A stretch of DNA of 64,000 nt from Thalassospiraceae bacterium LMO-SO8 (lineage in GTDB: Bacteria; Pseudomonadota; Alphaproteobacteria; Rhodospirillales; Casp-alpha2), in NCBI GenBank assembly GCA_031655335.1, contig CP134226.1, forward strand, positions 1,054,001 through 1,118,000, written 5' to 3'. The notes beneath the pieces are model-generated. The model saw only the letters and a list, made by a program, of their open reading frames with translations. It was not told where the DNA came from and ran no database searches. Of the stretch, positions 16,327 through 24,942 are shown piece by piece. Each line of letters begins with the position of its first letter. The stretch's first letter is position 1. Position numbers and translations under genes: made by a program.

Positions 16327-16674
16327 TTACGCCAACAGCGCCCGGTCGATGAGCACCCGGCCGTCGCGCACCTGCACCGGGAAGGTCCGCGCGCGCCCTT
16401 CGTCCGGCGCCTTGGCGACGCCGGTTTCCAGGTCGATGACCCAGTTGTGCAGCGGGCAGGTCACGCCGTTCTCATGGACGATGCCCTGGCTGAGCGGCCC
16501 GCCCTTGTGCGGACAGCGGTCCTCCAGCGCGAAGACCTTGTCCGACGCCGTGCGGAACAGGGCGACGCAGCCGAGCGTCGCCCGGATCACCCGCGCGCCC
16601 TGCGGCGGGATGTCTTCCAGCCGGCAGATTTCGATCCAGACCTGTGTTTTCGTGTTCATGCTCATGTCGTTCAT
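16327..16674 (-). CDS. nirD: nitrite reductase small subunit with intact Rieske ligands
   Basis: 115 residues. The start ATG at 16674 shares one base with the nirB stop (TGATG), indicating translational coupling. Cys54/His56 (CPH) and Cys73/His76 (CPLH) form a complete Rieske [2Fe-2S] ligand set, unlike E. coli NirD, which lacks these ligands. It should pass electrons within the NirBD complex, which reduces nitrite to ammonium in the cytoplasm. The longer reading frame that runs into nirB is not the gene. Confidence 0.93.
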   Translation of the reverse strand: MNDMSMNTKTQVWIEICRLEDIPPQGARVIRATLGCVALFRTASDKVFALEDRCPHKGGPLSQGIVHENGVTCPLHNWVIDLETGVAKAPDEGRARTFPVQVRDGRVLIDRALLA

Positions 16675-19139
16675 CACGCCACTTTCCCCAAATGCGCCAG
16701 ACGGAAGGAGGTGAATTCCTCCGCGTCCTTGCCCTGGGCGCGCTCGGCCCAGGGATCGTTCTGCATGAATTTCTGCGAGTAGACGAAGCGCGCGTTCAGC
16801 TCCTTGCGCCGGTCCGCGTTCTCCACCACCTGTTCGCGGGCCACGTCGAGGCCGACCCGGTCCGCCCATTTGTAGATGCGCTCCAGGTAGCGGCCCTGCT
16901 CGCGGTAGAGCTGCGTGAGGGCGCCGATGTATTCCAGAACCTCCGCCTCGGTCGCCACGGTGCACAGAAGCTCCGTGCCCTTGACGTGCATCCCGGCCGC
17001 CCCGGCGAAATGGATTTCATAGCCACTGTCGACGCAGACCACGCCGATGTCCTTGCAGGTTGCCTCGGCGCAGTTGCGCGGACAGCCGGACACCCCGAGC
17101 TTCACCTTGTGCGGCGTCCACGACCCCCACATGAACCTTTCCAGCTTGATCCCGAGACCCGTGGAATCCTGGGTCCCGAAACGGCACCAGTCGGTGCCGA
17201 CGCAGGTCTTCACCGTGCGCAGCGACTTGCCGTAGGCATGGCCCGAGACCATGCCCGCCGCGTTCAGGTCGGCCCACACGGCCGGCAGGTCTTCCTTCTT
17301 CACGCCCAAAAGATCGATGCGCTGGCCGCCGGTAACCTTGACCGTCGGAATCTTGAACTTGTCGGCGACGTCGGCGATGGCGCGCAGTTCGTCCGGCGTG
17401 GTGATGCCGCCCCACATGCGCGGCACCACGGAATAGGTGCCGTCTTTCTGGATGTTGGCGTGAACCCGTTCGTTGATGAAGCGGGACTGCTTGTCGTCCA
17501 CGTATTCGCCGGGCCAGGTCGCCAGAAGGTAGTAGTTGAGCGCCGGGCGGCACTTGGCGCAGCCGCAGGACGTCTTCCAGTTCAGTTCCTGCACGACGGC
17601 GGGAATGGATTTCAATTCCTGAGCGACGATGAGACGGCGCACGTCGTCGTGGCCCAGGTCCGTGCAGCCGCACATGGGCTGCACCGCGTCGGGCTGGAAG
17701 GCGTCGCCCAGGGTGACCTTGAGCAGTTGTTCGACCAGCCCCGTGCAGGTCCCGCAGCTGCCCGACGCCTTGGTATGGGCGCGCACGCCGTCGACGCCGG
17801 TCAGCCCCTTTTCCGTGATGGCCTGGACGATGGTCCCTTTGCACACGCCGTTGCAGCCGCAGATTTCCGCGTCATCCGGTAAGGCTGCAACGGCCGCCGT
17901 AGGGTCCAGCGGGGAGCCCCCCGCATAGGCCTGGCCGAAGATCAGGGTGTCCCGCAGGTCCGAAATGTCCGTGCCCTTCTTCAGCATGTCGAAGAACCAG
18001 GCGCCGTCGGCGGTGTCGCCGTAGAGCACCGCGCCGATGATCTTGTTGTCCTTCAGCACCAGGCGTTTGTAGACGCCGCCCGCGGCGTCGCGCAGGACGA
18101 TCTCCTCGCGGTCGTCGGCCTCGGCGAAGTCGCCGGCGGAATAAAGATCGATGCCCGTGACCTTCAGCTTGGTCGCGGTGACCGAGCCCGTGTATTCCTG
18201 GGCCTCGTCCCCCGCCAGGTTGGCGGCGATGACCTTGGCCATGTCGTAAAGCGGGGCGACCAGGCCGTAGCACTGTCCCCGGTGTTCGACGCATTCGCCG
18301 ACGGCCAGGATGTCCGGATCGCTGGTGCGCAGATGATCGTCGACCAGGATGCCGCGCCCGACCTCGAGCCCGGCGTCGTCGGCCAGCTGCGCGCTGGGCC
18401 GGATGCCCACGGCCATGACCACGATGTCGGCGGGAAGCTTGGTGCCGTCCTCCAGCACCACGCCCGCGACCTTGCCGTCACGGCCGGTGATTTCCTTGGT
18501 GTTGGCGCGGGTGATGATCCTGATGTCGCGGTCGGCCAGCGCCTTTTCCAGAAGGTATCCGGCGCTGGGGTCCAACTGGCGTTCCATCAGGGTCGGCATC
18601 AGGTGCAGGACCGTGACGTCCATGCCCTGGCGCTTCAGGCCGTAGGCGGCTTCCAGCCCCAGCAGCCCGCCGCCGATGACGACCGCATGGCCGCCCGACT
18701 TGGCGGCGGCCAGCATGGCGTCTACATCGTCCAGGTCGCGGTAGGTGACGACCCCGGCCAGGTCCTTGCCCGGCACGGGAATGACGAAGGGCGACGATCC
18801 CGTGGCGATCAGAAGCTTGTCGTATTCGGCCACGGTGCCGTCGTCGGCCACGACCTTGCGGTCGGCGCGGTCGATCTCCAGGATCTTCTTCCCCTTGTGC
18901 AGGGTCACGCCGTGGGTTTCGTACCAGGCGTCGTCGTGGATGATGATGTCCTCGTAGGCCTTTTCCCCGGACAGCACCGGCGACAGCATGATGCGGTCGT
19001 AATTGACGCGCGGTTCGGCGTTGAAGATCGTCACCTGATAGGCGCCGGGCGCCTTTTCGAACAAATGGTCGAGCACCCGCCCCGGCGCCATGCCGTTGCC
19101 GATGACGACGAGTTTCTTGGGGGTTGTCTGGCTCATCAC
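16674..19139 (-). CDS. nirB: assimilatory NAD(P)H-nitrite reductase, large subunit
   Basis: 821 residues, about the family length. Order: FAD/NAD(P)-binding domains (GNGMAPG near residue 14, [12 protein letters not shown] near 155), two BFD-type Cys clusters around residues 420-540, and a ferredoxin-half-type siroheme/[4Fe-4S] domain. The cluster ligands are in TCVGTDWC and GCPRNC in the last third. It reduces nitrite to ammonium with six electrons. Its start overlaps the nrtCD stop by 4 bases (ATGA). Confidence 0.96.
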   Translation of the reverse strand: MMSQTTPKKLVVIGNGMAPGRVLDHLFEKAPGAYQVTIFNAEPRVNYDRIMLSPVLSGEKAYEDIIIHDDAWYETHGVTLHKGKKILEIDRADRKVVADDGTVAEYDKLLIATGSSPFVIPVPGKDLAGVVTYRDLDDVDAMLAAAKSGGHAVVIGGGLLGLEAAYGLKRQGMDVTVLHLMPTLMERQLDPSAGYLLEKALADRDIRIITRANTKEITGRDGKVAGVVLEDGTKLPADIVVMAVGIRPSAQLADDAGLEVGRGILVDDHLRTSDPDILAVGECVEHRGQCYGLVAPLYDMAKVIAANLAGDEAQEYTGSVTATKLKVTGIDLYSAGDFAEADDREEIVLRDAAGGVYKRLVLKDNKIIGAVLYGDTADGAWFFDMLKKGTDISDLRDTLIFGQAYAGGSPLDPTAAVAALPDDAEICGCNGVCKGTIVQAITEKGLTGVDGVRAHTKASGSCGTCTGLVEQLLKVTLGDAFQPDAVQPMCGCTDLGHDDVRRLIVAQELKSIPAVVQELNWKTSCGCAKCRPALNYYLLATWPGEYVDDKQSRFINERVHANIQKDGTYSVVPRMWGGITTPDELRAIADVADKFKIPTVKVTGGQRIDLLGVKKEDLPAVWADLNAAGMVSGHAYGKSLRTVKTCVGTDWCRFGTQDSTGLGIKLERFMWGSWTPHKVKLGVSGCPRNCAEATCKDIGVVCVDSGYEIHFAGAAGMHVKGTELLCTVATEAEVLEYIGALTQLYREQGRYLERIYKWADRVGLDVAREQVVENADRRKELNARFVYSQKFMQNDPWAERAQGKDAEEFTSFRLAHLGKVA

Positions 19140-20842
19140 GCTGCCTCCTCCGTTGTTGGCGAACCGCTCTTGCCCTGGTGGCCGTGCTCGTATTCCTCCA
19201 GGAAGTCCAAAAGCTCGGCCCGGTACTCGTAATATTTCGGATGTTCGAGAAGCTGCTTGCGCGTGCGCGGACGCGGCAGGTCCACTTCCATGATCTTGCC
19301 GACCCGGGCGTTCGGCCCGTTGGTCATCATGATGACCCGGTCGGCCATCAGGATCGCCTCGTCCACATCATGGGTGACGCAGATCGCCGTGACCTGGGTG
19401 CGGGCCCAGACCTCCATCAGCACTTCCTGCAATTCCCACCGCGTCAGGCTGTCGAGCATTCCGAAGGGCTCGTCGAGCAGCAGCAGCTTGGGCGACAGGG
19501 CGAAGGCGCGGGCGATGCCGACGCGCTGCTTCATGCCGTTCGACAGGTCGCAGGCGGCCTTGTCGGCGGCGTCGGACAGACCAACCCGGCCCAGGTAGTA
19601 GCGCACGACGGCTTCGCGTTCTTCCCGCGTCGCGTGGGGGTAGACCTTGTCGACACCCAGCGCCACGTTCTCCAGCGCCGTCAGCCAGGGGAACAGGGAC
19701 GGCGCCTGGAACACCACGCCGCGGTCGGGCCCGGCGTCGGAAACCTCGCGCCCGTCCAGGATGATGCCGCCGTCGGAGATCGGGTTGAGCCCCGCCGCCA
19801 TGGACAGCACCGTCGACTTGCCGCAGCCGGAATGGCCGATGATGGAAATGAACTCGCCCCTCCGCATTCTGAGGTCGAAGCCCTCGACCACGGTCAGCGG
19901 CCCCTTGGGCGTGGGGTAGGTCTTGGACACCTTGGCGAAATCGCAATAGCGCTCGTCATGGGGCGTGCGCGGCTGGGCCGCGTCCTGGGCGACCTGCGGC
20001 AGCTTGGTGTGCAGGTCGATGGGAACCACGTTGGGCAGCACCAGGTCGTCCTCCGTCTCGGACGCGCGCTCGACGCCGACGGACATCAGGTACTGCGTGA
20101 CGTCGCGGCGCAGCGCCTTGAACGCCGCGTCGTGGTTCATGGCCGCGCGGTCGCGCGGTCGCGGGATATTGACCTTGAATTCGGGCCCGAAGGTCGCCCC
20201 TGGCCCAGGGTTCAGCGGAATGATGCGGTCGGCCAGCAGGATCGCCTCGTCCACATCGTTGGTGATGAGGACCACGGTCTTCTTGTCCCGGCTCCAGATT
20301 TCCTCGATCTCGTCTTGCAGGTTGGCGCGGGTCAGGGCATCTAGGGCGCTGAGCGGCTCGTCCAGCAGCAGCACCTCCGGCTCCATGGCCAAGGCGCGGG
20401 CCACGGCGACGCGCTGGCGCATGCCGCCCGAAAGTTCCGCCGGCTTGCGCGTGATGGCGTGACTGAGACCGACCATGTCGACGTATTTCTCGACCCGCGC
20501 CCGGCGCTGTGCCTTGCTTTCGTTCTTGAACAGCACATCGACGGCGAGGCCGATGTTGCCGGCCACGGACAGCCAAGGCATGAGGGAATAGTTCTGGAAC
20601 ACGACGCCGCGTTCCGGCGCCGGCCCGTCGATCTCCTTGCCCTTCATGACGATGCGGCCGGCGTCCGGCTTGATCAGCCCGGCCAAGGCCGAAATCAGGG
20701 TCGTCTTGCCCGACCCCGAAAACCCGACGATGGCGACGAACTCGCCTTCCTCGATCGAAAGGTTGATGTCCTTGAGGATTTCGGTCTTGGCGGCGCCCGA
20801 GCCGTAGGACTTGGCGACGCCTTGAAGTTCCAGGAATGCCAT
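19136..20842 (-). CDS. nitrate ABC transporter ATPase with two fused ABC domains
   Basis: 568 residues holding two complete ABC domains in one chain. The first has Walker [10 protein letters not shown] (about 38-46) and signature LSGGMRQRV. The second has Walker [10 protein letters not shown] (about 328-336) and signature LSNGMKQRV. The linker runs roughly from 250 to 290. In cyanobacteria the nitrate importer uses two separate ATPases, NrtC (with an extra NrtA-like domain) and NrtD; here the two nucleotide-binding sites are fused, with no solute-binding extension. Between nrtB and nirB. Confidence 0.93.
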   Translation of the reverse strand: MAFLELQGVAKSYGSGAAKTEILKDINLSIEEGEFVAIVGFSGSGKTTLISALAGLIKPDAGRIVMKGKEIDGPAPERGVVFQNYSLMPWLSVAGNIGLAVDVLFKNESKAQRRARVEKYVDMVGLSHAITRKPAELSGGMRQRVAVARALAMEPEVLLLDEPLSALDALTRANLQDEIEEIWSRDKKTVVLITNDVDEAILLADRIIPLNPGPGATFGPEFKVNIPRPRDRAAMNHDAAFKALRRDVTQYLMSVGVERASETEDDLVLPNVVPIDLHTKLPQVAQDAAQPRTPHDERYCDFAKVSKTYPTPKGPLTVVEGFDLRMRRGEFISIIGHSGCGKSTVLSMAAGLNPISDGGIILDGREVSDAGPDRGVVFQAPSLFPWLTALENVALGVDKVYPHATREEREAVVRYYLGRVGLSDAADKAACDLSNGMKQRVGIARAFALSPKLLLLDEPFGMLDSLTRWELQEVLMEVWARTQVTAICVTHDVDEAILMADRVIMMTNGPNARVGKIMEVDLPRPRTRKQLLEHPKYYEYRAELLDFLEEYEHGHQGKSGSPTTEEAA

Positions 20843-20860
20843 GGCTTTCCGTCCTTTGTC

Positions 20861-21886
20861 CTAGCGTTTGTCCGAGAAGGTCAGCAGCCCCTGCAAGGTC
20901 TGCATGACCCGGTCGAGCAGGAAACCGATGATCCCGATGGTGAACACGGCGACCATGATCTTGCCGAGGGAGTGAGAGGAGCCGTTCTGGAATTCGTCCC
21001 ACACGAATTTGCCGAGCCCCGGGTTCTGGGCCAGCATCTCGGCCGCGATCAGCACCATCCAGCCGACGCCGAGCGACAGGCGCAGGCCCGTAAAAATCAG
21101 CGGCAGGGCCGACGGCAGGACCATCTTCAAAACCTTGGTCGACCAGTTGAGTTGCAGCACGCGGCCGACGTTGACCAGATCGCGGTCGATCGAGGCGACG
21201 CCGACGGAGGTGTTGATGAGCGTCGGCCATAAGGAACACAGTGTCACCGTGATCGCCGAGGTCAGGAACGACTTGTCGAACATGGGGTCGTTGGTGACGT
21301 AAACGGCGCTGACCACCATGGTGACGATGGGCAACCAGGCCAACGGCGACACCGGCTTGAAGATCTGGATCAACGGGTTCATGGCGGAATTGAACAAGGG
21401 CGACAGGCCGCACAGGATGCCGATGGGCACGGCGAACAGGGTCGCGATCAGAAAGCCCATGAACACGGTCTTCAGGCTGGTGACGATCTGGTCGACGTAG
21501 CTGGGCTTGCCCGTGTAGGTGCGCCATTTCAGTTCGGCGTTGGGGTCTTCCGCCAGCTTGGCCGCATGGCGCTTTTCCTGGCGTTCATAAAACGCGGCCT
21601 GCTTTTCGCGCTGAATCTTGTGGTCTTGCCACAGGCTGACCGCCTCTTCGTAGACGGCGACGGGGCCGGGAATCTTGCCCAGGCTGGTTTCCACCTGCGA
21701 CGCCATCTGCGACCACAGGCCCAGGAACACGGCAAAGGCCAGCATGGGCACGCCCAGAAGGCGCCACAGCTGCACCATCTCGTGGCGCGGGTTTTCGCCG
21801 GCGATCATCCGGATGACCGGCGTGAACCAGGTCAGGCCGATGAGGGTCAGGACGTTATTGACCCGGGTTGCGGTGATTGCGGTCAT
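20861..21886 (-). CDS. nrtB: nitrate ABC transporter permease
   Basis: 341 residues with about six transmembrane helices and the inner-membrane permease signature in the C-terminal half. A hydrophilic insertion (about residues 80-125, rich in Lys/Glu) after the first helix makes it longer than the usual about 280 residues and may form a loop or coiled region. It is separated from nrtA by 90 bp containing a hairpin, and from the fused ATPase by 18 bp. Confidence 0.93.
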   Translation of the reverse strand: MTAITATRVNNVLTLIGLTWFTPVIRMIAGENPRHEMVQLWRLLGVPMLAFAVFLGLWSQMASQVETSLGKIPGPVAVYEEAVSLWQDHKIQREKQAAFYERQEKRHAAKLAEDPNAELKWRTYTGKPSYVDQIVTSLKTVFMGFLIATLFAVPIGILCGLSPLFNSAMNPLIQIFKPVSPLAWLPIVTMVVSAVYVTNDPMFDKSFLTSAITVTLCSLWPTLINTSVGVASIDRDLVNVGRVLQLNWSTKVLKMVLPSALPLIFTGLRLSLGVGWMVLIAAEMLAQNPGLGKFVWDEFQNGSSHSLGKIMVAVFTIGIIGFLLDRVMQTLQGLLTFSDKR

Positions 21887-21931
21887 TTTTCTGTCTCTTT
21901 CAAACTGTCACTTCAGACCGGAGGGGGAGAC

Positions 21932-21955
21932 GGAACCACCCGAGGCGGCGGTCCC
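21932..21955 (-). other. intercistronic hairpin between nrtA and nrtB
   Basis: The minus-strand RNA can form a 9-bp stem (two G-U pairs) with a 6-base loop just downstream of the nrtA stop. No T-run follows. It may stabilise or partly terminate the transcript so that the binding protein is made in excess over the permease, as is common in ABC operons. Confidence 0.4.
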
Positions 21956-21976
21956 GTCCTGTCCCCGCGGGCGGGG

Positions 21977-23377
21977 TCAGCCCTGCACGTCGGCGCCGAC
22001 CACGACCTGATTCTTCTTCAGGCCGATGGGAAACTTGGCGAGATAGTCGTTGGGTTTGCGGCCATCGAAGGTGATGCCGTCGATGAACTCGGCCTGCGGG
22101 GCGCGGAAGCCGTCCGTGTCCCAGGGGAAGTCGGCCTTGGCCGCCTTGCCTTCGTCGACCAGCATCTTGGCCGCCTTCAGGTAGATGTCCGGGCGGTACA
22201 CCTTCTTGGCGATATCGTGATACCAGGCGTCCGCCTTGCCCTCGGGAATCTGGCCCCAGCGACGCATCTGCGTCAGGTACCACACCGCGTCGGACAGATA
22301 GGGGTATGTGGCGAAGTAGCGGAAGAACACGTTGAAGTCCTTCAAGGGCCGCTTGTCGCCCTTTTCGTATTCGAAGGTGCCGGTCATGGAATTGGCGATG
22401 ACCTCGTAGTCGGCACCGACGTATTCGCTTTTGGCCAGGATCTTCACGGCTTCCTTGCGGTTGCCGTCGTTGTTGGCGTCAAGCCACATGGCGGCGCGGA
22501 TCAGGGCCTTGGTCAGGGCCAGGGTGGTGTTGGGATATTTTTCGGAAAATTCCTTGGTGATGCCGAACACCTTCTCCGGATTGTTCTTCCAGATTTCGTA
22601 ATCGGTGATGACCGGCACGCCGATGCCCTTGAACACGGCCTGCTGGTTCCACGGCTCGCCCACGCAGTAGCCGAAGATGGTGCCGGCCTCCATGGTCGCG
22701 GGCATCTGCGGCGGCGGCGTCACGGACAGCAGGGCGTCGGCCTTGATCTGGCCCGAGATGTCGGTCTTGGAATAGAAGCCGGGATGAACCCCGCCGGCCG
22801 CGAGCCAGTAGCGCAGTTCGTAGTTATGGGTCGAGACGGGGAACACCATGCCCATCTTGAACGGCTTGCCGGCGGCCTTGTATTCGGCGACCACGGGTTT
22901 CAGGTAGTCGGCCTTGATCGGATGGACCGGCTTGCCGTCCTTGTGCGGCACGTGCTTCTTCATCTTGGCCCAGACCTCGTTCGACACGGTGATGCCGTTG
23001 CCGTTCAGGTCCATGGAAAAGGGCGTGATGACGTGGGCCTGGGTGCCGAAGCCGATGGTGGCGCCCAACGGCTGGCCGGCCAGCATGTGCGCACCATCCA
23101 GTTCGCCGTCGATGACGCGGTCGAGCAGAACCTTCCAGTTGGCCTGGGGTTCCAGGGTCACGAACAGGCCCTCGTCCTCGAAGTAGCCCTTCTCGTAGGC
23201 GATGGCGAGCGGCGCCATGTCGGTCAACTTGATGAAGCCGAACTTGAGCTCTTCCTTCTCGACCTTGAGGGCCTTGGCCGAGGCCGCTCCCTGGCCGACG
23301 CAGAGCGCGCCGGCGATGATCGCCGCAGCGGTCAATGTCTTCACGAACAATCGTCTTTTCATCGTGGTGTCGGTCAT
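21977..23377 (-). CDS. nrtA: periplasmic nitrate-binding protein of ABC importer
   Basis: 466 residues. The N-terminus has a Tat-like signal (KRRLFVK plus hydrophobic core, cleavage near 32); no good lipobox is seen. The mature protein matches NrtA/CmpA-type nitrate-binding proteins, with features such as [10 protein letters not shown] and [14 protein letters not shown] precedes the ATG. It is the first gene of nrtA-nrtB-nrtCD-nirB-nirD-nasA-cysG and is preceded by a sigma-54 promoter and a NasT-type antitermination leader. Confidence 0.95.
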   Translation of the reverse strand: MTDTTMKRRLFVKTLTAAAIIAGALCVGQGAASAKALKVEKEELKFGFIKLTDMAPLAIAYEKGYFEDEGLFVTLEPQANWKVLLDRVIDGELDGAHMLAGQPLGATIGFGTQAHVITPFSMDLNGNGITVSNEVWAKMKKHVPHKDGKPVHPIKADYLKPVVAEYKAAGKPFKMGMVFPVSTHNYELRYWLAAGGVHPGFYSKTDISGQIKADALLSVTPPPQMPATMEAGTIFGYCVGEPWNQQAVFKGIGVPVITDYEIWKNNPEKVFGITKEFSEKYPNTTLALTKALIRAAMWLDANNDGNRKEAVKILAKSEYVGADYEVIANSMTGTFEYEKGDKRPLKDFNVFFRYFATYPYLSDAVWYLTQMRRWGQIPEGKADAWYHDIAKKVYRPDIYLKAAKMLVDEGKAAKADFPWDTDGFRAPQAEFIDGITFDGRKPNDYLAKFPIGLKKNQVVVGADVQG

Positions 23378-23439
23378 ATCGTTGCTCCTTCGTTGCCCCG
23401 GACGCCTGGCGCCGCGCAGGGCCGGTATCCGGGAAATTC

Positions 23440-23502
23440 AAAACAAAAAGCCGCATTCCCTTGGTCGGCTCTCCGGATAAGGAGAGCGGTCAAGGAAGCG
23501 GC
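23440..23502 (-). terminator. intrinsic terminator in the nrtA leader
   Basis: On the minus strand an outer stem GCCGC / GCGGC (23502-23498 with 23454-23450) continues through a TTCC/GGAA-type pairing. Inside is a perfect 7-bp stem, GCTCTCC / GGAGAGC (23487-23481 with 23474-23468). TTTTTGTTTT follows at once (23449-23440). It lies upstream of, not after, a gene: transcription would stop 62 nt before the nrtA start unless prevented. This fits regulation by NasT. Confidence 0.85.
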
Positions 23503-23564
23503 CATGCTTCGAGGGCGCGTAATTGGGCCCGGATGTTCGATGTAAGGGGCTCGTCCGCGAGCCC
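23495..23564 (-). promoter_or_regulatory. candidate NasT (ANTAR) RNA target: two hexaloop hairpins
   Basis: First hairpin: GGGCTC, loop GCGGAC, GAGCCC (23564-23547). Second hairpin: GAAGC, loop ATGGCC, GCTTC (23510-23495). Both can have 6-base loops with G at loop position 4; the second also has A at position 1, the two positions conserved in ANTAR targets. The 3' arm of the second hairpin overlaps the 5' arm of the terminator, so the two are mutually exclusive. The 36-nt linker is longer than usual. Confidence 0.65.
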
Positions 23565-23616
23565 GGTCTACGTCATATGAACGGCAACGTTGGCGTTCGA
23601 CTGTTGAAATGCGTTT

Positions 23617-23632
23617 TGCACAATGCGTGCCA
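23617..23632 (-). promoter_or_regulatory. sigma-54 promoter of the nrtA operon
   Basis: TGGCACGCATTGTGCA on the minus strand has the invariant GG and GC with exactly 10 bases between, and differs from the consensus (TGGCACG, 4 bases, TTGCA) at one position. Transcription would start near 23606, giving a leader of about 230 nt. An IHF-like site with one mismatch (CATCAACGGCTTA, 23711-23723) lies upstream in AT-rich DNA. NtrC is the expected activator for nitrate assimilation. Confidence 0.85.
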
Positions 23633-23806
23633 GGGAAATAATTGTTTTATTTCAATTGATTGAGACTTTTTTCTTTGACTGCCTCTTCATCAAATTGGTG
23701 ATAATTTAGTCATCAACGGCTTATGTGATTACAAAATATACAAATATCGGAGGCGTGGCCGGACGGTCCTTCGACCGGCCGACCACAGCCCGACAACGGC
23801 ATGGCC

Positions 23807-24220
23807 TCACGCCGCCTCCGCCGCCGCGTCCTTCATGACGGACGCAAGCAGGCCGTAGGCTTCCGCCCAGGCGGATTCGACCTCGGGCGTGAAGGCATCG
23901 CCCAGGCCCTTGCCCAGGGTCCACAGCAGGGCGCCGCCGACGATGTCGTAATGCTCGTCCTTGACGCCGTAGCCGACGTGGCGGCGGCCCAGGTCCTGGA
24001 CCGGCGCGACGATGGTGTCGACCTGATGCAGGTTGGTGACGGCGACGCCGATCATCTGCATCAGCTTTTTCTTCTGTTCGCTCATGTCCTGGGGAAACAT
24101 GGGGCGCAACTGCGGCGCCACCTCGAACAGGCGGCCGTAGAAGATATCGGCCGCCGTGTCGGCGATGGGGATGACGGACTTGAAGCTGTCCTGGACCAGT
24201 TTGATCTGTTCGGGTGTCAT
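23807..24220 (-). CDS. single-domain globin (Vitreoscilla-type haemoglobin)
   Basis: 137 residues from ATG 24220, preceded by AAAGGA. The globin fold is recognisable, with the proximal heme ligand His81 in RRHVGYG and a C-terminal WAEAYGLLA helix like that of Vitreoscilla Hb. There is no reductase domain, so it needs an external electron donor. In Bradyrhizobium a similar globin (Bjgb) is encoded with nitrate-assimilation genes and removes the NO made by nitrate reductase. Last gene of the operon starting at 28453, under predicted NasT control. Confidence 0.92.
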   Translation of the reverse strand: MTPEQIKLVQDSFKSVIPIADTAADIFYGRLFEVAPQLRPMFPQDMSEQKKKLMQMIGVAVTNLHQVDTIVAPVQDLGRRHVGYGVKDEHYDIVGGALLWTLGKGLGDAFTPEVESAWAEAYGLLASVMKDAAAEAA

Positions 24221-24291
24221 GTCTTTTCCTTTCGTGACGTCTTGCGCCAACCAGCGGCCCGGCGGCCGGAACGGCGCCGGGCCGGGCCGGA

Positions 24292-24900
24292 CTAATTCAT
24301 GGGAACGCGGATCACGACGCCGCCCATCACCTCGCCCAGCTTGAAATCGGTGCGGGGCGAATCCTTGTGCGCGTTGTGGCAGGTGACGCAGGGGCCGGCG
24401 ACGGCGACGTCGGCGTAGACGGCGGTGAAGTAGTTTTTGCCGCCCAGTTCTTCCTCGCTGTAGAACGGCTTCTCTCCCTTGTTCTCGGCGATGAAGGCGA
24501 GGCCCTTCTTCTCGGTCTCCGTGCGCGGCGCGTTCTGCTTGTTGATCGGCCAGAGCGACAAAAGCTGATAGGCGAACTTGTCCGTCTTGCTCGACACCAT
24601 TTCCGAGCCGAAGCGGAACATCTGCGCCGGCAGCGGCAGGGCCTTTTCGTCCTCGAAGTGTTCGGACGCCTTGATCACCTTTTCCTTGGCGGCCAGGCGG
24701 GCGACCACTTTCTTGGTGTAGATCGCGCGGTCCGACGCCATGACGAGATGCAGCATGTCGGTGAAGGTTTCGTAGGACACGCCTTTCTTGTCGTCGCTGC
24801 CGAACAGCCCGGCCTTGGCCGGCGTGCCGAGCCCCATGGCGAGCACGCCGGCGCAGGCGAGCGCCGTGCATGAGGCGGCAATGGTCAGTTTCTTGGTCAT
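24292..24900 (-). CDS. periplasmic Tll0287-like (DUF3365) monoheme c-type cytochrome
   Basis: 202 residues from ATG 24900. AAGGAG is spaced 6 bases from this ATG but directly touches the alternative ATG at 24906. A signal peptide ends near residue 30. The rest matches the Tll0287-like/DUF3365 fold, a PAS-like heme domain often used as sensor input, with one CVTCH motif near the C-terminus (about 171-175). It lies between the globin and the 11-heme cytochrome genes. It may sense or carry electrons; which one is not known. Confidence 0.88.
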   Translation of the reverse strand: MTKKLTIAASCTALACAGVLAMGLGTPAKAGLFGSDDKKGVSYETFTDMLHLVMASDRAIYTKKVVARLAAKEKVIKASEHFEDEKALPLPAQMFRFGSEMVSSKTDKFAYQLLSLWPINKQNAPRTETEKKGLAFIAENKGEKPFYSEEELGGKNYFTAVYADVAVAGPCVTCHNAHKDSPRTDFKLGEVMGGVVIRVPMN

Positions 24901-24942
24901 GGTCATCTCCTTGTTGTCTTCCTGTCTCGTTGAACGCGGGAT

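Noticed and set aside
21566-23545. 659-residue plus-strand frame, and similar long frames at 32535-34286 and 48508-50346
   Set aside because: All are mirror images of well-supported genes (nrtB/nrtA, korA, TRAP permease) with biased composition and no motifs.
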